From Halobacteroidaceae bacterium (GTDB taxonomy: Bacteria; Bacillota; Halanaerobiia; B1SED10-174): a stretch of 24,567 nt of DNA. The translations under genes and the position numbers were made by a program. Under the pieces are notes generated by a model that was given only the letters and a program-made list of their open reading frames with translations, did not search any database and was not told where the DNA came from. Where the stretch lies: NCBI GenBank assembly GCA_003550445.1, contig PUKG01000283.1, forward strand, positions 1 through 24,567. The letters are read 5' to 3'. Shown here piece by piece: positions 1-8,303 of the stretch (positions are counted from its first letter, which is position 1; each line of letters begins with the position of its first letter).

Positions 1-87
1 AATGTTTTAACCAACCCTGTTTTAGACCCTGTTGCTAAAATACCGGAATTCAAAGTTTGTGGAGTTAAAATAAAAAAGGCTGAATAG
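1..87 (+). CDS. 3' end of an unidentified protein (partial)
   Basis: An open frame enters from the left edge and ends at a TAG at 85-87. It gives 28 residues that begin NVLTNPVLDPVAKIPEF and end in KIKKAE. I do not recognise the family. The frame is probably real because its stop is followed directly by a strong rho-independent terminator on the same strand. The short, lysine-rich end is typical of a soluble protein's C-terminus. Nothing can be said about function. Confidence 0.45.
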   Translation, partial: NVLTNPVLDPVAKIPEFKVCGVKIKKAE

Positions 88-117
88 AAAAAAGGAGGGG
101 ATTACCCCTCCTTTTTT
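88..117. terminator. Rho-independent terminator, near-symmetric
   Basis: GGAGGGG at 94-100 pairs perfectly with CCCCTCC at 105-111 around an ATTA loop. Six A's lie on the left and six T's on the right, so it can act in both directions. It closes the partial gene on the left and isolates it from the antiporter operon. Confidence 0.9.
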
Positions 118-141
118 GCAGGTTAAAACCAATTTTGGTAG

Positions 142-241
142 AAAACAAAAAAAGAGGGATTTTGTTTTTGGGCATAACGAAAAAACAGGAATTTTTTCTC
201 CTTTAAACAATTTTATCTATTCCGATTAAATTGCATTTAAT
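142..241. other. Non-coding gap with two AT-rich inverted repeats
   Basis: The 118-382 gap holds no convincing gene. It has an AT-rich hairpin (AAAACAAAA at 142-150 with TTTTGTTTT at 160-168) and a 17-bp palindrome (ATTAAAT at 225-231, TGC, ATTTAAT at 235-241). The second could be an operator for a regulator of the antiporter operon, but AT-rich palindromes arise easily by chance here. I see no riboswitch or T-box. Confidence 0.25.
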
Positions 242-316
242 TTTCGAGGAATTCTGCTGTTTTACTTGGATTAAAGAGGAATTTTAAGCGGGATAAATTG
301 GGGAGGAAGTTTCTGG

Positions 317-345
317 TTGCAGTATTGAATTATTTGCACTAAAAT
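317..345 (+). promoter_or_regulatory. Candidate sigma-A promoter of the mnh operon
   Basis: TTGCAG at 317-322 and TAAAAT at 340-345 are separated by 17 bp. Transcription would start near 352, leaving a leader of about 30 nt before mnhE. It is the best sigma-A match in the gap; position and spacing fit, but no activity data exist. Confidence 0.55.
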
Positions 346-382
346 AGTAAGAGGACTGTTTTGGGTAACGGAGGTTATGTGA

Positions 383-868
383 ATGGTCTTTTCAAAAGAT
401 GTTCTTGGAATGACCCTAATTCTATACATTTTCTGGTTGCTTATATCCTGGAGCTTGAACTGGGTTAATCTGATATTGGGTTTTACCTTTGCTCTTTTTG
501 TTGCCATATTTATGGCTCCGGAAATAATAAAAAAAGAGGAAAGACCTCCATTTTTTGCTCGGGGATTTTTTTTCCTGCGGTTTGTACTAATTTTAATTAG
601 AGAAATTTTTAAAGCCAATATTCAGGTTGTCCAGATTGTTTTAAGTCCCAGGCTGATGATAACACCACAGTTTGTAGAGGTAAAACAGGTTATGCGTTAC
701 CCTGTGACACAGGTTCTTTGGGGAAATTCTATCACCCTTACTCCGGGAACTTTGACTTTGGATGTCGATGATGAGAAGATTTTGGTTCATTTTTTAACCG
801 AGGACATGGTTGCTCATTTCCCGGAAAACCCTGTTGGAAAGGCGCTTGTGGAATTTGAGGGGAGATAA
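383..868 (+). CDS. mnhE: Mrp/Mnh antiporter subunit E
   Basis: A 161-residue small membrane subunit of the multisubunit cation/proton antiporter. The N-terminal ~45 residues are strongly hydrophobic (ILYIFWLLISWSLNW, then LGFTFALFVAIFM). A second hydrophobic stretch (FLRFVLILIREIFKANIQVV) leads into a soluble C-terminal part with the family motif WGNSITLTPGTLTLDVDD. MrpE is needed for assembly or stability of Mrp complexes and corresponds to MbhA in archaeal hydrogenases. The ATG at 383 follows an in-frame TGA directly and has GGAGG eight bases upstream. It is the first gene of the operon, two bases before mnhF. Confidence 0.93.
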   Translation: MVFSKDVLGMTLILYIFWLLISWSLNWVNLILGFTFALFVAIFMAPEIIKKEERPPFFARGFFFLRFVLILIREIFKANIQVVQIVLSPRLMITPQFVEVKQVMRYPVTQVLWGNSITLTPGTLTLDVDDEKILVHFLTEDMVAHFPENPVGKALVEFEGR

Positions 869-870
869 AA

Positions 871-1134
871 ATGATTGAAACCGCCTTTTTAGTAGCTGCC
901 ATTTTGCTCATGTTAAATGTAATATTCTGCCTTTACAGGGCTGCTGTTGGCCCCACCCCTGGAGATCGGGTTGTGGCTATCAATATGATTACCAGTAAAA
1001 CAATTGCTGTAATGGCCCTGGTTTCTTTTATGTACCATGAAGAACTTTTCCTCGATGTTGCTATAACATATACCCTTATTGGTTATACGGCAACAATTTG
1101 TGTGGCTAAATATTTGGAACTGAAGAGGCTTTAG
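871..1134 (+). CDS. mnhF: Mrp/Mnh antiporter subunit F
   Basis: An 87-residue protein made almost wholly of three hydrophobic segments, the usual size and layout for MrpF/MbhB. The central motif RAAVGPTPGDRVVAINMI matches the conserved 'GPT..DRV.A.N' signature, and LDVAITYTLIGY fits the third helix. It sits in the membrane arm of the antiporter. It is translated closely with mnhE; the end of mnhE carries its ribosome site (GAGGGGAGA). Confidence 0.93.
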   Translation: MIETAFLVAAILLMLNVIFCLYRAAVGPTPGDRVVAINMITSKTIAVMALVSFMYHEELFLDVAITYTLIGYTATICVAKYLELKRL

Positions 1135-1146
1135 GAGGAACAGGAG

Positions 1147-1467
1147 ATGCGGGAAATTATTGTTATGATTTTCTTGTTTGGGGGTGTATTCTTTTTTACG
1201 GTAGGGACAATCGGGGTTTTGCGCCTTCCCGATGTTTTTTGCCGCCTCCACGCTAATACAAAAAGTGATACTCTGGGGGTAGGTTTGGTTCTTGCCTCTT
1301 TGGTTATCTATGAAGGACTTTCTTCGGCTGGGGTCAAACTTATATTTATGATTATTTTTATCTGGATAACTAACCCCACCGCTGGCCATATAATTGCCCG
1401 TGCTTCTTATGATACGATTGTTGACTGGACAGGGCAGTTAGCCCGGCAAAAGGCTGGTGAGGATTAA
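1147..1467 (+). CDS. mnhG: Mrp/Mnh antiporter subunit G
   Basis: A 106-residue membrane protein with three hydrophobic stretches. It carries the MrpG signature GTIGVLRLPDVFCRLHANTKSDTLG (interrupted nowhere), followed by a third helix ending in TNPTAGHIIARAS. It is equivalent to MbhC. The start at 1147 is preceded by AGGAGGAACAGGAG. Its stop overlaps the next start by one base (TAATG), so the two are probably translationally coupled. Confidence 0.93.
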   Translation: MREIIVMIFLFGGVFFFTVGTIGVLRLPDVFCRLHANTKSDTLGVGLVLASLVIYEGLSSAGVKLIFMIIFIWITNPTAGHIIARASYDTIVDWTGQLARQKAGED

Positions 1468-1703
1468 TGGCTGTTTTAGATCTTCTTTTGTTAAGCATTC
1501 TGGTTTTATGTGCTCTGGCTGCAGTTCGGACCCGAGATCTTTTAGGTGCTGTTATTATTTATGCTGCCTATAGTCTTCTGATGGCAATTATTTGGCTGCA
1601 ACTGGGTTCTCCAGATGTTGCAATTACAGAGGCCGCTCTGGGGGCCGGAGTAACTACAATACTTATGATTGCTACAATAAGTAAAACGGGGAGGTATGAG
1701 TAA
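1467..1703 (+). CDS. MbhD-like (DUF4040) membrane subunit
   Basis: A 78-residue protein of about three transmembrane helices. The motif LGSPDVAITEAALGAG is the hallmark of the NuoJ-like C-terminal segment that is fused to MrpA in standard Mrp antiporters and stands alone as MbhD in archaeal Mbh complexes. Here it stands alone. The acidic residue of 'TEA' is thought to lie on an ion path in the family. One-base overlaps with both neighbours show tight coupling. The family is clear; calling it Mbh- or Mrp-type is a matter of naming. Confidence 0.88.
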   Translation: MAVLDLLLLSILVLCALAAVRTRDLLGAVIIYAAYSLLMAIIWLQLGSPDVAITEAALGAGVTTILMIATISKTGRYE

Positions 1704-2056
1704 TGAGACAGATTATCCCTGTTTTCCTGACCCTGGTTCTTGGCATTGCTCTTTTGCTTGTAGTTGCCGAAATGCCCACTTTTGGGGATATTAACAACCC
1801 TGCCCATAACGTTGTCAGTGAACGCTACATTAACCAGGGTGTCCGTGAAACCGGTGCCCAGAATATAGTTACTGCGATAATAACTGATTACCGGGCTTAC
1901 GATACACTTGGAGAAGTAACTGTTCTATTTGCGGCTATTGCTGCTGTTTTAACTGTTTTGAATAGGTTGCGTTTAGGTGTTATTTGTCCTGAAGACAGGG
2001 AAAGGGGTTTAACCGATGAGGATGCAGGAGATCCTGATTCTAAAGATAGTTGTTAG
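1703..2056 (+). CDS. MbhE-like membrane subunit
   Basis: 117 residues: an N-terminal helix, an outside loop and a C-terminal helix. The stretches ERYINQGVRETGAQNIVTAI and DYRAYDTLGEVTVLFAA match the conserved MbhE / extreme C-terminal MrpA domain. With the preceding gene it supplies the part of MrpA absent from the antiporter subunits downstream. Its charged tail (PEDRERGLTDEDAGDPDSK) is read in another frame as the start of mnhB, with which it overlaps by about 40 bases. Confidence 0.88.
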   Translation: MRQIIPVFLTLVLGIALLLVVAEMPTFGDINNPAHNVVSERYINQGVRETGAQNIVTAIITDYRAYDTLGEVTVLFAAIAAVLTVLNRLRLGVICPEDRERGLTDEDAGDPDSKDSC

Positions 2057-2447
2057 ATTTGTTATTCCCTTTATTCAGGTTTATGGGTTTTACGTAATTA
2101 CCGCGGGCCATCTGAGTCCGGGGGGGGGGTTTGCTGGAGGCACTATTGTTGCGGCCAGCATGGTTTTGTATGCCCTTACCTTTGACGCTTCTCAGGGTTT
2201 GGAAAAACTTTCCCATGAACGGGCATCATTGTTTGAAAGTTTGGGCGCTATCTGGTATGTTGCCCTTGGGCTTTTGGGGATTATGGTTGGGGGTAACTTT
2301 CTTACCAATGGCCAGATTGGAATTCCCCTTGGCACTCCTGGGTATTTAATCAGTGGAGGCTTAATTCCCCTGCTTTCTTTTGGAATCGGAATTAAAGTTG
2401 CAGTAACTGTTGTTAGCCTTTATTATTCACTTGTTGAGGAGGATTAA
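2016..2447 (+). CDS. mnhB: Mrp/Mnh antiporter subunit B
   Basis: 143 residues with about four hydrophobic helices and the MrpB signature HLSPGGGFAGGTIVAA. It is equivalent to MbhF. ATGs at 2016 and 2022 are both possible; an AAAGGGG lies upstream inside the preceding gene. Odd point: the PGGGF motif is written with GGG codons only, making a run of ten G's at 2120-2129 that could be slippage-prone. Confidence 0.92.
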   Translation: MRMQEILILKIVVRFVIPFIQVYGFYVITAGHLSPGGGFAGGTIVAASMVLYALTFDASQGLEKLSHERASLFESLGAIWYVALGLLGIMVGGNFLTNGQIGIPLGTPGYLISGGLIPLLSFGIGIKVAVTVVSLYYSLVEED

Positions 2448-2449
2448 GG

Positions 2450-2827
2450 ATGGCCGAAGCAATTATTGCCCTGGGCCAGAATTACTTTTTTTATTATGCC
2501 CTTATTCTTTTTATGGTTGGTTTTTATACTACATTAAGCCATTCCAATATTTTAAAGAAAATTATTGGGATTAACATAATGGAAACATCAATCTTTCTGT
2601 TTTTTGTTGCCCTGGGTTATGTTGAGGGGGGCCAGGCTCCGATAATGGGGCGAGGGGCAGAAGGAGGCCCCTACATGAATCCCCTCCCGTCAGCCTTAAT
2701 CCTAACAGGTATTGTTGTTTCGGTTAGTATAACTGCATTTGCCCTTGCCTTAATGGTAAAACTTTACCAGTTTTATGGAACCCTGGATGCTGATGAAATT
2801 GTTATGCTGCGAGGAGAAAGAGAATGA
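2450..2827 (+). CDS. mnhC: Mrp/Mnh antiporter subunit C (NuoK-like)
   Basis: 125 residues with three helices, homologous to MrpC, MbhG and complex I NuoK. Typical features are GFYTTLSHSNILKKIIGINI, then ETSIFLFFVALGY, and near the end NPLPSALILTGIVVSVSITA. NuoK-like subunits form part of the proton/cation path beside the antiporter subunits. It begins two bases after mnhB and shares ATGA with the next gene. Confidence 0.93.
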   Translation: MAEAIIALGQNYFFYYALILFMVGFYTTLSHSNILKKIIGINIMETSIFLFFVALGYVEGGQAPIMGRGAEGGPYMNPLPSALILTGIVVSVSITAFALALMVKLYQFYGTLDADEIVMLRGERE

Positions 2828-4314
2828 TATATCAGTTACCGGTTCTAATTGTGGTTCAACTCCTTTTGGGTTCTTTTATTATGCCCATAGTTGGCCGCTT
2901 TAAAAACCAGCTAATTCCTTATATATCCCTGTTTTTAATGGGGCTTTCCCATGTTTTTTCGATAATATTGCTTTTTCGGGTTGTCCAGGAAGGGAATATT
3001 CACTATCATTTGGGAAACTGGGCTCCGCCCTGGGGGATAGAAATTGTTGCAGATCTTCTAGGGGCCTATATGGCTGTTATAGTTACCGGGATTGGATTTT
3101 TGGTTCTTGTTTTTGCCTGGCGGCATATTCAAAGGGAAATTAATTATGCTTTGAGAGGTTGGTTTTATACCCTTGTTTTGTTGATAGCCGGGGCAATGGT
3201 GGGGATGGTAATTACAAATGATCTCTTTAACATGTACGTTATGGTTGAGATTGTTTCTCTTTGCGGTCCCGCCCTGGTAGCTATTCGGAATAATCGGTTG
3301 GCTGTTGAAGCAGGCTTTAAATACCTGATTATGATTGCTCTTGGTTCTGGTCCAATTCTTTTTGGGATTGCCCTGATTTATATGATAACCGGGCACTTGA
3401 ATATGACTTTTGCCGGTCAAGAAGTAATTAATGCTATCCAGGAATATCCCAGAGTTGCCCTTTTGGCACAGGCTTTTTTTATTGTTGGTTTTGGAGTTAA
3501 GGCAGCACTTTTCCCCCTTCATGTCTGGCTTCCAGATGCTTACTCTTATGCTCCTTCGCCTTCAAGCGCCCTTCTTGCAGGCCTTGCCGCTAAGGTTTAT
3601 ATTGTGGGCCTGACCAGGGTTCTTTTTAACTTATATGGAATTGAAATGCTTTCTACAACCCCCCTTTTTACGATATTGAAGATTATGGCAGTTGCAGGAA
3701 TTATAATGGGTTCAATAATGGCTTTAAACCAAAAGGATATTAAAAGGCTTGTTGCCTATTCAAGCGTTGCCCAGATCGGGTACATATTCCTGGGACTCAG
3801 TCTTGTAACTGGATTTAGCGTAACCGGAGCAGTTCTGCATATTCTTAACCATGCTTTAATCAAATCGATGATGTTCCTTTGCTGCGGAGTTATTATTTAC
3901 CAGAAAAAGACCAGCAATATTGATGAACTAGGAGGAGTGGGTAAAGAATTCCCAATTACTATGATTTGTTTTGGGATTGGGGCTTTTGCTATGGTGGGGA
4001 TTCCCATGCTAAATGGGTTTATTAGCAAATGGTATATAAGTTTAGGTGCTTTGGAATATGGTGGTCTAGCCGGATTAATGTATTTGCTTGTTATTATTTT
4101 AAGTAGTCTGTTAAATGGTCTTTATTACCTGCCTGTTTTAATAAAGGCCTTTTTGGGAGGAGACTCGCAAAAAGAAACACAAATTGATAAAGCGCCTATT
4201 ACCTTGATTTTGCCTATTGTAATTTTGGCTGCGGGAATAATTATTTTAGGGTTATTACCTTTTGTTCCCCTACAAATTGCTTCAGACGCGGCCCAGCATC
4301 TTTTGGGTCAATAA
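2824..4314 (+). CDS. mnhD: Antiporter-like subunit 1 (MnhD / NuoN-type)
   Basis: 496 residues and about 14 hydrophobic helices, of the NuoL/M/N (Proton_antipo_M) family. The residues that carry ions in this family are present: Glu142 in NMYVMVEIVSLC, Lys226 in GVKAALFPLHVWLPDAY, Lys257 in GLAAKVYIVG, His343/Lys347 in LNHALIKSMM and Lys402 in GFISKWYIS. It matches MrpD/MbhH in order and size. It overlaps mnhC by four bases. This is the first of three tandem paralogues and the one most likely to be the canonical MnhD. Confidence 0.93.
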   Translation: MIYQLPVLIVVQLLLGSFIMPIVGRFKNQLIPYISLFLMGLSHVFSIILLFRVVQEGNIHYHLGNWAPPWGIEIVADLLGAYMAVIVTGIGFLVLVFAWRHIQREINYALRGWFYTLVLLIAGAMVGMVITNDLFNMYVMVEIVSLCGPALVAIRNNRLAVEAGFKYLIMIALGSGPILFGIALIYMITGHLNMTFAGQEVINAIQEYPRVALLAQAFFIVGFGVKAALFPLHVWLPDAYSYAPSPSSALLAGLAAKVYIVGLTRVLFNLYGIEMLSTTPLFTILKIMAVAGIIMGSIMALNQKDIKRLVAYSSVAQIGYIFLGLSLVTGFSVTGAVLHILNHALIKSMMFLCCGVIIYQKKTSNIDELGGVGKEFPITMICFGIGAFAMVGIPMLNGFISKWYISLGALEYGGLAGLMYLLVIILSSLLNGLYYLPVLIKAFLGGDSQKETQIDKAPITLILPIVILAAGIIILGLLPFVPLQIASDAAQHLLGQ

Positions 4315-4351
4315 TAAAAACACTACGAATTAACAGGAGGAGGCAACTGGG

Positions 4352-5848
4352 ATGGTACAGGGAGTAGAAACATATTCGCATTTACCGGGACTGGTCGTTT
4401 TAATACCAATTATTTTCACTGCTTTGGTCGGGATTTTCCAAAAGAAATCTTTTTTGTTACGCAATTGGATTTTTATTAGCGGGACTGCCCTTACTTTTGC
4501 GGTAATGGCCTTTTTAGGGTTTTTTGTCCTCCGGGGAGAAACCCTTGTTGCAAATTACCTGGTGGCCATGTACCCTTTTACCATTACATTCAGGGTAGAT
4601 ACCCTAAGTTTTTTAATTGCTGTTGTTGCAGCAGGAGTGTGGCTTTTGGCCTCAATTTATTGTTTACAATACCTTAAGGATGACCATGCCCCAAACCGCT
4701 ATTTCCCTGTCCATGTTTTTACCCTTGCCGGTGCCCTGGGGGTTTTCCTTTCAGGGAATCTTTACACATTTTTCTTGTTCTATGAGGTTATGGCTTTTTC
4801 CGGTTACCTTTTTGTTATTCACGCTGAAACTCCCGAAGCATTTAAAGCTGGCTCCCGGTATCTGATGGTAACAATTCTCAGTGGGATCCTGGTTTTCACC
4901 GGGGTAATAATTACCTACCAGCTTGCGGGAACCCTTGATCTTGGTTCTTTGGGGATCATTCCCGATGCAAATATTGTCTCCCTGATTGCCTTTGTCGCTT
5001 TTATTATTGGTTTTGGTTTCAAAGCAGGTTTATTTCCGCTACACACCTGGTTGCCTGCAGCCCACCCGGTAGCTCCTTCACCTGCAAGCGCATTACTTTC
5101 AGGTATTTTGATTAAAACCGGTGCCTATGGAATAATTAGGGTAACCTATAATGTTTATGGTATTGAAATGATGCAGGACACGGGTTGGCCCACTATCCTT
5201 TTGATTTTTGCAGCTATTACAACAATTTATGGATCAATGGCAGCCCTGGTCCAGGATAATCTTAAAAGGCGCCTTGCCTACTCCAGTATCAGCCAGATAG
5301 GATATATTCTTATGGGAGGAGCCCTTTTAACCGAGCGTGGCCTGGCTGGTGATATTTTTCACATTGTTAGCCATGCTACTATAAAAAGCACTCTCTTTTT
5401 AACTGCAGGAGCAATTATTACCAAAACAGGCATTAAGTACGTTAGCCAGATGGCTGGGGTTGGACGAAAAATGCCATATACTATGGGGGCCTTTACTCTT
5501 GCGGCCCTGGCAATGATAGGTATTCCGCCTTTGAACGGCTTTGTAAGTAAGTGGGCTCTTGCCCTCGGTGCTTTGGATGCCGGACAGCCGGGGTACGCGG
5601 TGGTCCTTTTAATCAGTAGTATGCTTAATGCTCTTTATTACCTGCCAATTGTTATCCTGGCCTATTTTAGAAAACCCGAAGAAGGAACAGTGCTTTATGG
5701 GGACATGTTGCGTTATGACGAGGTCAGAGCAAGTATGTTGGTTCCTATTCTAATTTTGGCCCTTAGCCTGGTCATATTTAATATTCTTCCCGTTAACTTA
5801 CCACTTGTTCTTGCCGAATTTTCTGCACGGGCCCTTTTCCAGCATTAA
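4352..5848 (+). CDS. Antiporter-like subunit 2 (MnhD-type paralogue)
   Basis: 498 residues of the same NuoL/M/N family. Key residues are kept: Glu145 in LFYEVMAFSGYL, Lys224 in GFKAGLFPLHTWLPAAHP, Lys255 in GILIKTGAYG, a Lys in SHATIKSTLF and another in GFVSKWALA. The full ion path therefore seems intact. Its own ribosome site (AGGAGG) lies after a 37-base gap. It probably arose by duplication of an ancestral D subunit and adds a second ion-pumping unit to the complex; whether it serves as MnhA or MnhD cannot be fixed by eye. Confidence 0.9.
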   Translation: MVQGVETYSHLPGLVVLIPIIFTALVGIFQKKSFLLRNWIFISGTALTFAVMAFLGFFVLRGETLVANYLVAMYPFTITFRVDTLSFLIAVVAAGVWLLASIYCLQYLKDDHAPNRYFPVHVFTLAGALGVFLSGNLYTFFLFYEVMAFSGYLFVIHAETPEAFKAGSRYLMVTILSGILVFTGVIITYQLAGTLDLGSLGIIPDANIVSLIAFVAFIIGFGFKAGLFPLHTWLPAAHPVAPSPASALLSGILIKTGAYGIIRVTYNVYGIEMMQDTGWPTILLIFAAITTIYGSMAALVQDNLKRRLAYSSISQIGYILMGGALLTERGLAGDIFHIVSHATIKSTLFLTAGAIITKTGIKYVSQMAGVGRKMPYTMGAFTLAALAMIGIPPLNGFVSKWALALGALDAGQPGYAVVLLISSMLNALYYLPIVILAYFRKPEEGTVLYGDMLRYDEVRASMLVPILILALSLVIFNILPVNLPLVLAEFSARALFQH

Positions 5849-5865
5849 GGAAGGATGTAGATACA

Positions 5866-8286
5866 ATGGTTAACGCAATCGGGCCGAGCATGCAAAATGC
5901 ATTGCTTATAACCGCAATATTTGCTCCCCTTCTGGCAGCTGGCGCCCTTTTTAAAATAAGGGTATTTAAGACCGGGCATAAATTGGCCCTGGGAGCAATA
6001 GGAATTGCTATCGGGGCCGTTATTGTTGCCTTAGGGGAATCAATAGAATTTATTTGGGAGGGGTTTCTGGGTGTTAGATTTGTCCTTGCTCCAGATTATA
6101 TGGGGGTTTTTCTGGCCATTATGACCCTGGGGCTTTGGTTTTTTTATACTCTTTACAGTTTTGATTATATGCAAAAAAGCCATAATTCCACCCGATTCCT
6201 CTTCTTTTCCCTCATATCCCTTACCGGGACCCTTGGCGTATTTCTGGCCGGGGACTTATTTACCATGTTCGTTTTTTTCGAGATTATGGCCTTTGCTTCA
6301 TTTCCCTTAGTAATTCATGAGGAAACCCAGGAGGCTCATCGAGCTGGCAAACAATATATCTATATTGGGGTTCTTGGCGGTTTAACCATTCTTTTGGGCC
6401 TTTTTTTACTTTACCACCGTTTGGGAACTTTAATGTATGGTGAACTGGCTGGAGCTCTTGCTGGAGGCACTACAGTTGATTTAATTATTATTGGAGGTAT
6501 GTTGCTCGGGTTTGCAATAAAAGCAGGCCTTGTACCGGTTCATTTCTGGGTTCCTCAAGGGTACGTTGCAGCTCCCGCGCCGGGAAGTGCTATCCTCTCG
6601 GCAGTTTTGAAAAAATGCGGTGTCTTTGGGATTATTCGCTTGATTTTCCTTATGGCTCCCACCCTGACTTTTGGACAAGTAATTCTTGGTTTTGGTTTAT
6701 TAACAATGGTTTTGGGATCTCTTTTAGCTTTTTTTGAGCACAACGGGAAAAGGATACTCGCCTACAGTAGTGTCAGCCAGGCGGGGTATATAATGGTTGG
6801 CCTTGGTGGGGGAGCCATAATGGCTGAAACAGGTGTTATGGGAGGTTTGGGCTCCTTTTATCATGTATTAAACCATGCCCTTTTTAAAGGCAGCCTATTT
6901 CTCGCTATGGGGTATATTTTCCTAAGGACTAAAGAATTAAATATTTATCGTCTTGGAAACCTATGGCGGAAAATGCCAGTTACAACTATACTTGCAGTTG
7001 TTTCTGCTGCGGGTTTAATGGGATTACCTTTATTCAATGGATATCCCAGCAAAACCATGATTCACCATGCCCTTACTTTTGCGGAAAGCGAAACTCAAAT
7101 GGTGATTTACGGTTATGCGGAAACGGTTTTTAATATTGGGGCTGCAGGAACGACGGCTTATTGTATAAAACTGATTTATAATGTTTTCTTTGCCCCCAGG
7201 GAAACCGGTTTTTCAGGGGAAAAGGAGAAACCATTGGTTCAGGGAATATTTATTGCCTTAACTGGGGTTATGCTGTTTATTGGCCTATTTCCCACTTTTA
7301 CGATGGAAAGTATAATTTTCCCGGCTGCGGGAGCTTTTAATCTGGATTGGGAATTTGTTGATTATAAGCTTGCCGGTTATCATTTTTTTAATGCTTATGA
7401 TCTACAGGGAGCTTTTAAAATTTTCCTTATGGGCCTTGGTTTAACAGGTCTTAATTTATTCCTGGTTAAGAAAAAGATTGATCTACCCCGTTGGGTTTCA
7501 ATTGAAAAGTTATTTATTGACCCGGTTATTAGCGGGCTGGGAGCTATCCTTGGAGCAGTTTATTTTTTCATTAATAATCGATTGATGGGTTTTGGTGGAG
7601 CCCTGGTTGAAGGTTACAAAAAAGGATTGCCTTTTATTACCCATCTGGACGGATATGTGGATGCAATTGGAAAGGGAACCGATGAACTATTTTCAGGGTT
7701 TGCCTTAAAAGTAACGGAAGAGCAGGACAAACGAAAACTTTTAGAAATTATCCTTGACTACGGGAACAAGGAAGAAAAAGAGTCTGATCTGCAAAGTTTC
7801 TGGGACTGGTTAACAGGGGAAGGCGTTTTGCAACCTGTTGATAAAGAAGACGTGGACTCTCGTGATTTTATTGGGAGTGTGGAAGATTTTAGCAAGAGGG
7901 TTGCTAAAATGATGGAAGAAGAAGATCTTTCCGAAAAAGAAAAGAACCGACTGGAAATACTTTTTTCCCGTTTAATGGCCCTTGAAGAAAAGGGTTTAAG
8001 CAGGGAAAGCGTTGAGGAAAAAAGCTATCCCCATTTCCGGCTTGTCCAAAGGCTTGAAGGGATTTTTCAGTATCTTACAGGAAATATCCAAACAGTTGAA
8101 GGATTGGATAAAGAACAGGAAAAGATTGGAAGAGAGCAAAAGAAAAGAAAAGAAGATAAGAAAAAGGCTGCAGCAGATGCTGGCTGGGGTAAGTGGAGCC
8201 TTCTCAATTTGAATTTTGATATGATAATCCTGGCAGTAACCCTTGTAATTGCAGTTATTCTCCTTGTTTTCTTTGCCCAGATTTAA
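5866..8286 (+). CDS. Antiporter-like subunit 3 with long soluble C-terminal domain
   Basis: 806 residues. Positions 1-480 are a NuoL/M/N antiporter core with Glu139 (FVFFEIMAFASF), Lys219 (GFAIKAGLVPVHFWVP), Lys249/250, Lys341 (HALFKGSLF) and Lys396 (GYPSKTMIH). Further hydrophobic helices lie near 515-535 and 552-570. After that comes a strongly charged, mostly helical region (about 600-772; EEKESDLQSF, KMMEEEDLSEKEKNR, REQKKRKEDKKK), and the chain ends with a membrane anchor (784-804, MIILAVTLVIAVILLVFF). The length resembles MrpA, but the tail is not the MbhD/MbhE segment, which is encoded separately upstream. The function of the tail is unknown; docking of a partner or regulation is possible. 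Confidence 0.9.
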   Translation: MVNAIGPSMQNALLITAIFAPLLAAGALFKIRVFKTGHKLALGAIGIAIGAVIVALGESIEFIWEGFLGVRFVLAPDYMGVFLAIMTLGLWFFYTLYSFDYMQKSHNSTRFLFFSLISLTGTLGVFLAGDLFTMFVFFEIMAFASFPLVIHEETQEAHRAGKQYIYIGVLGGLTILLGLFLLYHRLGTLMYGELAGALAGGTTVDLIIIGGMLLGFAIKAGLVPVHFWVPQGYVAAPAPGSAILSAVLKKCGVFGIIRLIFLMAPTLTFGQVILGFGLLTMVLGSLLAFFEHNGKRILAYSSVSQAGYIMVGLGGGAIMAETGVMGGLGSFYHVLNHALFKGSLFLAMGYIFLRTKELNIYRLGNLWRKMPVTTILAVVSAAGLMGLPLFNGYPSKTMIHHALTFAESETQMVIYGYAETVFNIGAAGTTAYCIKLIYNVFFAPRETGFSGEKEKPLVQGIFIALTGVMLFIGLFPTFTMESIIFPAAGAFNLDWEFVDYKLAGYHFFNAYDLQGAFKIFLMGLGLTGLNLFLVKKKIDLPRWVSIEKLFIDPVISGLGAILGAVYFFINNRLMGFGGALVEGYKKGLPFITHLDGYVDAIGKGTDELFSGFALKVTEEQDKRKLLEIILDYGNKEEKESDLQSFWDWLTGEGVLQPVDKEDVDSRDFIGSVEDFSKRVAKMMEEEDLSEKEKNRLEILFSRLMALEEKGLSRESVEEKSYPHFRLVQRLEGIFQYLTGNIQTVEGLDKEQEKIGREQKKRKEDKKKAAADAGWGKWSLLNLNFDMIILAVTLVIAVILLVFFAQI

Positions 8287-8303
8287 AATTTTTAGGAGGA
8301 AAA

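Noticed and set aside
271..618. Minus-strand open frame of 115 codons at the start of mnhE
   Set aside because: It runs antisense to mnhE and its promoter and has no family features.
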